From Chrysoporthe austroafricana (taxonomy: Eukaryota; Ascomycota; Sordariomycetes; Diaporthales; Cryphonectriaceae): a stretch of DNA of 64,000 nt. Position numbers and translations under genes: made by a program. The stretch lies in NCBI GenBank assembly GCA_001051155.2, contig JYIP02000006.1, positions 1,302,001 through 1,366,000 on the forward strand, given 5' to 3'. Below, piece after piece: positions 63,278-64,000 of this stretch. Each line of letters opens with the position of its first letter. Positions within the stretch are counted from its first letter, which is position 1. Below the pieces are notes generated by a model. That model had not been told where the DNA came from, made no database searches, and saw only the letters and a list, made by a program, of their open reading frames with translations.

Positions 63278-64000
63278 TCCACTTTGTGGCCCTTTCCCCT
63301 AAAAAGGATTTGGGAACGTCTGGGGGGGGGGGGTCTGGCGCCTGAAGAAGGGATTAAACGGCCATAGTTTGGGACCAAAGGACTCCTGGTGAGGCCCATT
63401 AGATATATTGTAGCTCCACCATAACACCCCCCTCCGCTATCTTGTCAGCTGTGAACCATGCGACATAAACTACCTAGGTATCAATCGCACAGAGCGGCCT
63501 TCAGAATAATACCAAATAGCATCGGGCAATACCTCCAAACGAGAACAGCTCCGTTCACACCGGCGCAGGTGGTGAGGTAAGCTATCATTGCGTCAATGGA
63601 GTAAGGTAAAAGTGATCACTCAGTGACATGAAAATACGGCGATCATATTCGCATGCAAAGAAGGATCGCTGTGAATAGGGCGATGATGGAACTGCGGAAC
63701 TGCACCATCATGGTCACAGCCATGGCCCATCTTGAAGTCAACTACTGTAGCTTTTTGGCATGGCTGTTTTGATTCGTAAGGGAAATTGGAAATGCGTACT
63801 AAGTAGTAATTGAGATAGAGCCAGACGCTCACCACGCTTAGCTGCTGGTAGTGATCTTCTGTCATTTTGAAAGCACCAGGGCCACCCTTTCGAGTACCCT
63901 AGTCGCCTGTGAAATATTAAGCTATGAGATGGAAATATTGAATTTGCGATGGGACAAAAATAGAATATGGATAAGTAATAGCTGGGGATTATGAGTAAGT
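63278..64000. other. Right end of the window; nothing recognised
   Basis: A G run lies near 63325. No exon, repeat family or RNA gene is supported in the last 700 bp. Confidence 0.5.

Overview
The window is nuclear DNA of a filamentous ascomycete (Pezizomycotina, most likely Sordariomycetes). The genes are split by short GT-AG introns of about 50-200 bases. Protein families are typically fungal (calcineurin B, COQ8, MDL1, Tlg2, Rtt103, Rrp36, Pop8, GH47 mannosidase). There is no operon structure and no bacterial, plasmid or phage gene. Base composition is even, and I see no AT-rich, RIP-like blocks. Many frames that look open from TTG or GTG have no ATG; starts were chosen here on ATG, splice sites and family alignment.

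Layout. 1-2.5 kb: calcineurin regulatory subunit B. 2.5-18.7 kb: a gene-poor island whose only supported gene is a Gln/Thr-rich conserved fungal protein of unknown function (minus strand, about 10.0-11.5 kb) with an apparently long, pyrimidine-rich leader; the island also holds poly-T/N tracts, a degenerate direct repeat, a TGGAC-box cluster and simple repeats. 18.7-37 kb: a dense housekeeping block: mitochondrial uS9m, eEF1B-gamma, an FCP1/NIF-type HAD protein, Rrp36, Coq8, Ess2, PP5, Pop8, Spt4, a decayed coding-like stretch, and Kin17. 37.5-42.4 kb: aspartokinase and a lone cytochrome P450. 43.6-56 kb: mitochondrial ABC transporter Mdl1, Rtt103, clathrin light chain, Cox7, a mitochondrial helical-repeat (PPR-like) protein, and syntaxin Tlg2. 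57-64 kb: calmodulin, a GH47 alpha-mannosidase, and a four-helix membrane protein with an apparent frameshift.

The genes are mostly unrelated housekeeping functions arranged as head-to-head pairs with 350-450 bp between starts (uS9m/eEF1B-gamma, Ess2/PP5, Pop8/Spt4, Cox7/PPR-like), so shared promoters are likely. Themes recur: mitochondrial biogenesis (uS9m, Coq8, Mdl1, Cox7, PPR-like), nuclear RNA metabolism (Rrp36, Ess2, Pop8, Spt4, Kin17, Rtt103), and calcium signalling (calcineurin B and calmodulin, the two activating subunits of calcineurin, both in this window).

The most interesting signals are: a perfect 12-bp inverted repeat just upstream of the P450 TATA box; a canonical PCNA-binding (PIP) box on an FCP1-like protein whose catalytic motif reads DLN instead of DxD; very small coding exons (5 nt in eEF1B-gamma, 5 nt in Cox7, 3 nt in calmodulin); a GC-AG intron in PP5; and a decayed coding region between Spt4 and Kin17. 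No CRISPR, IS element, tRNA or intact rRNA gene was found.
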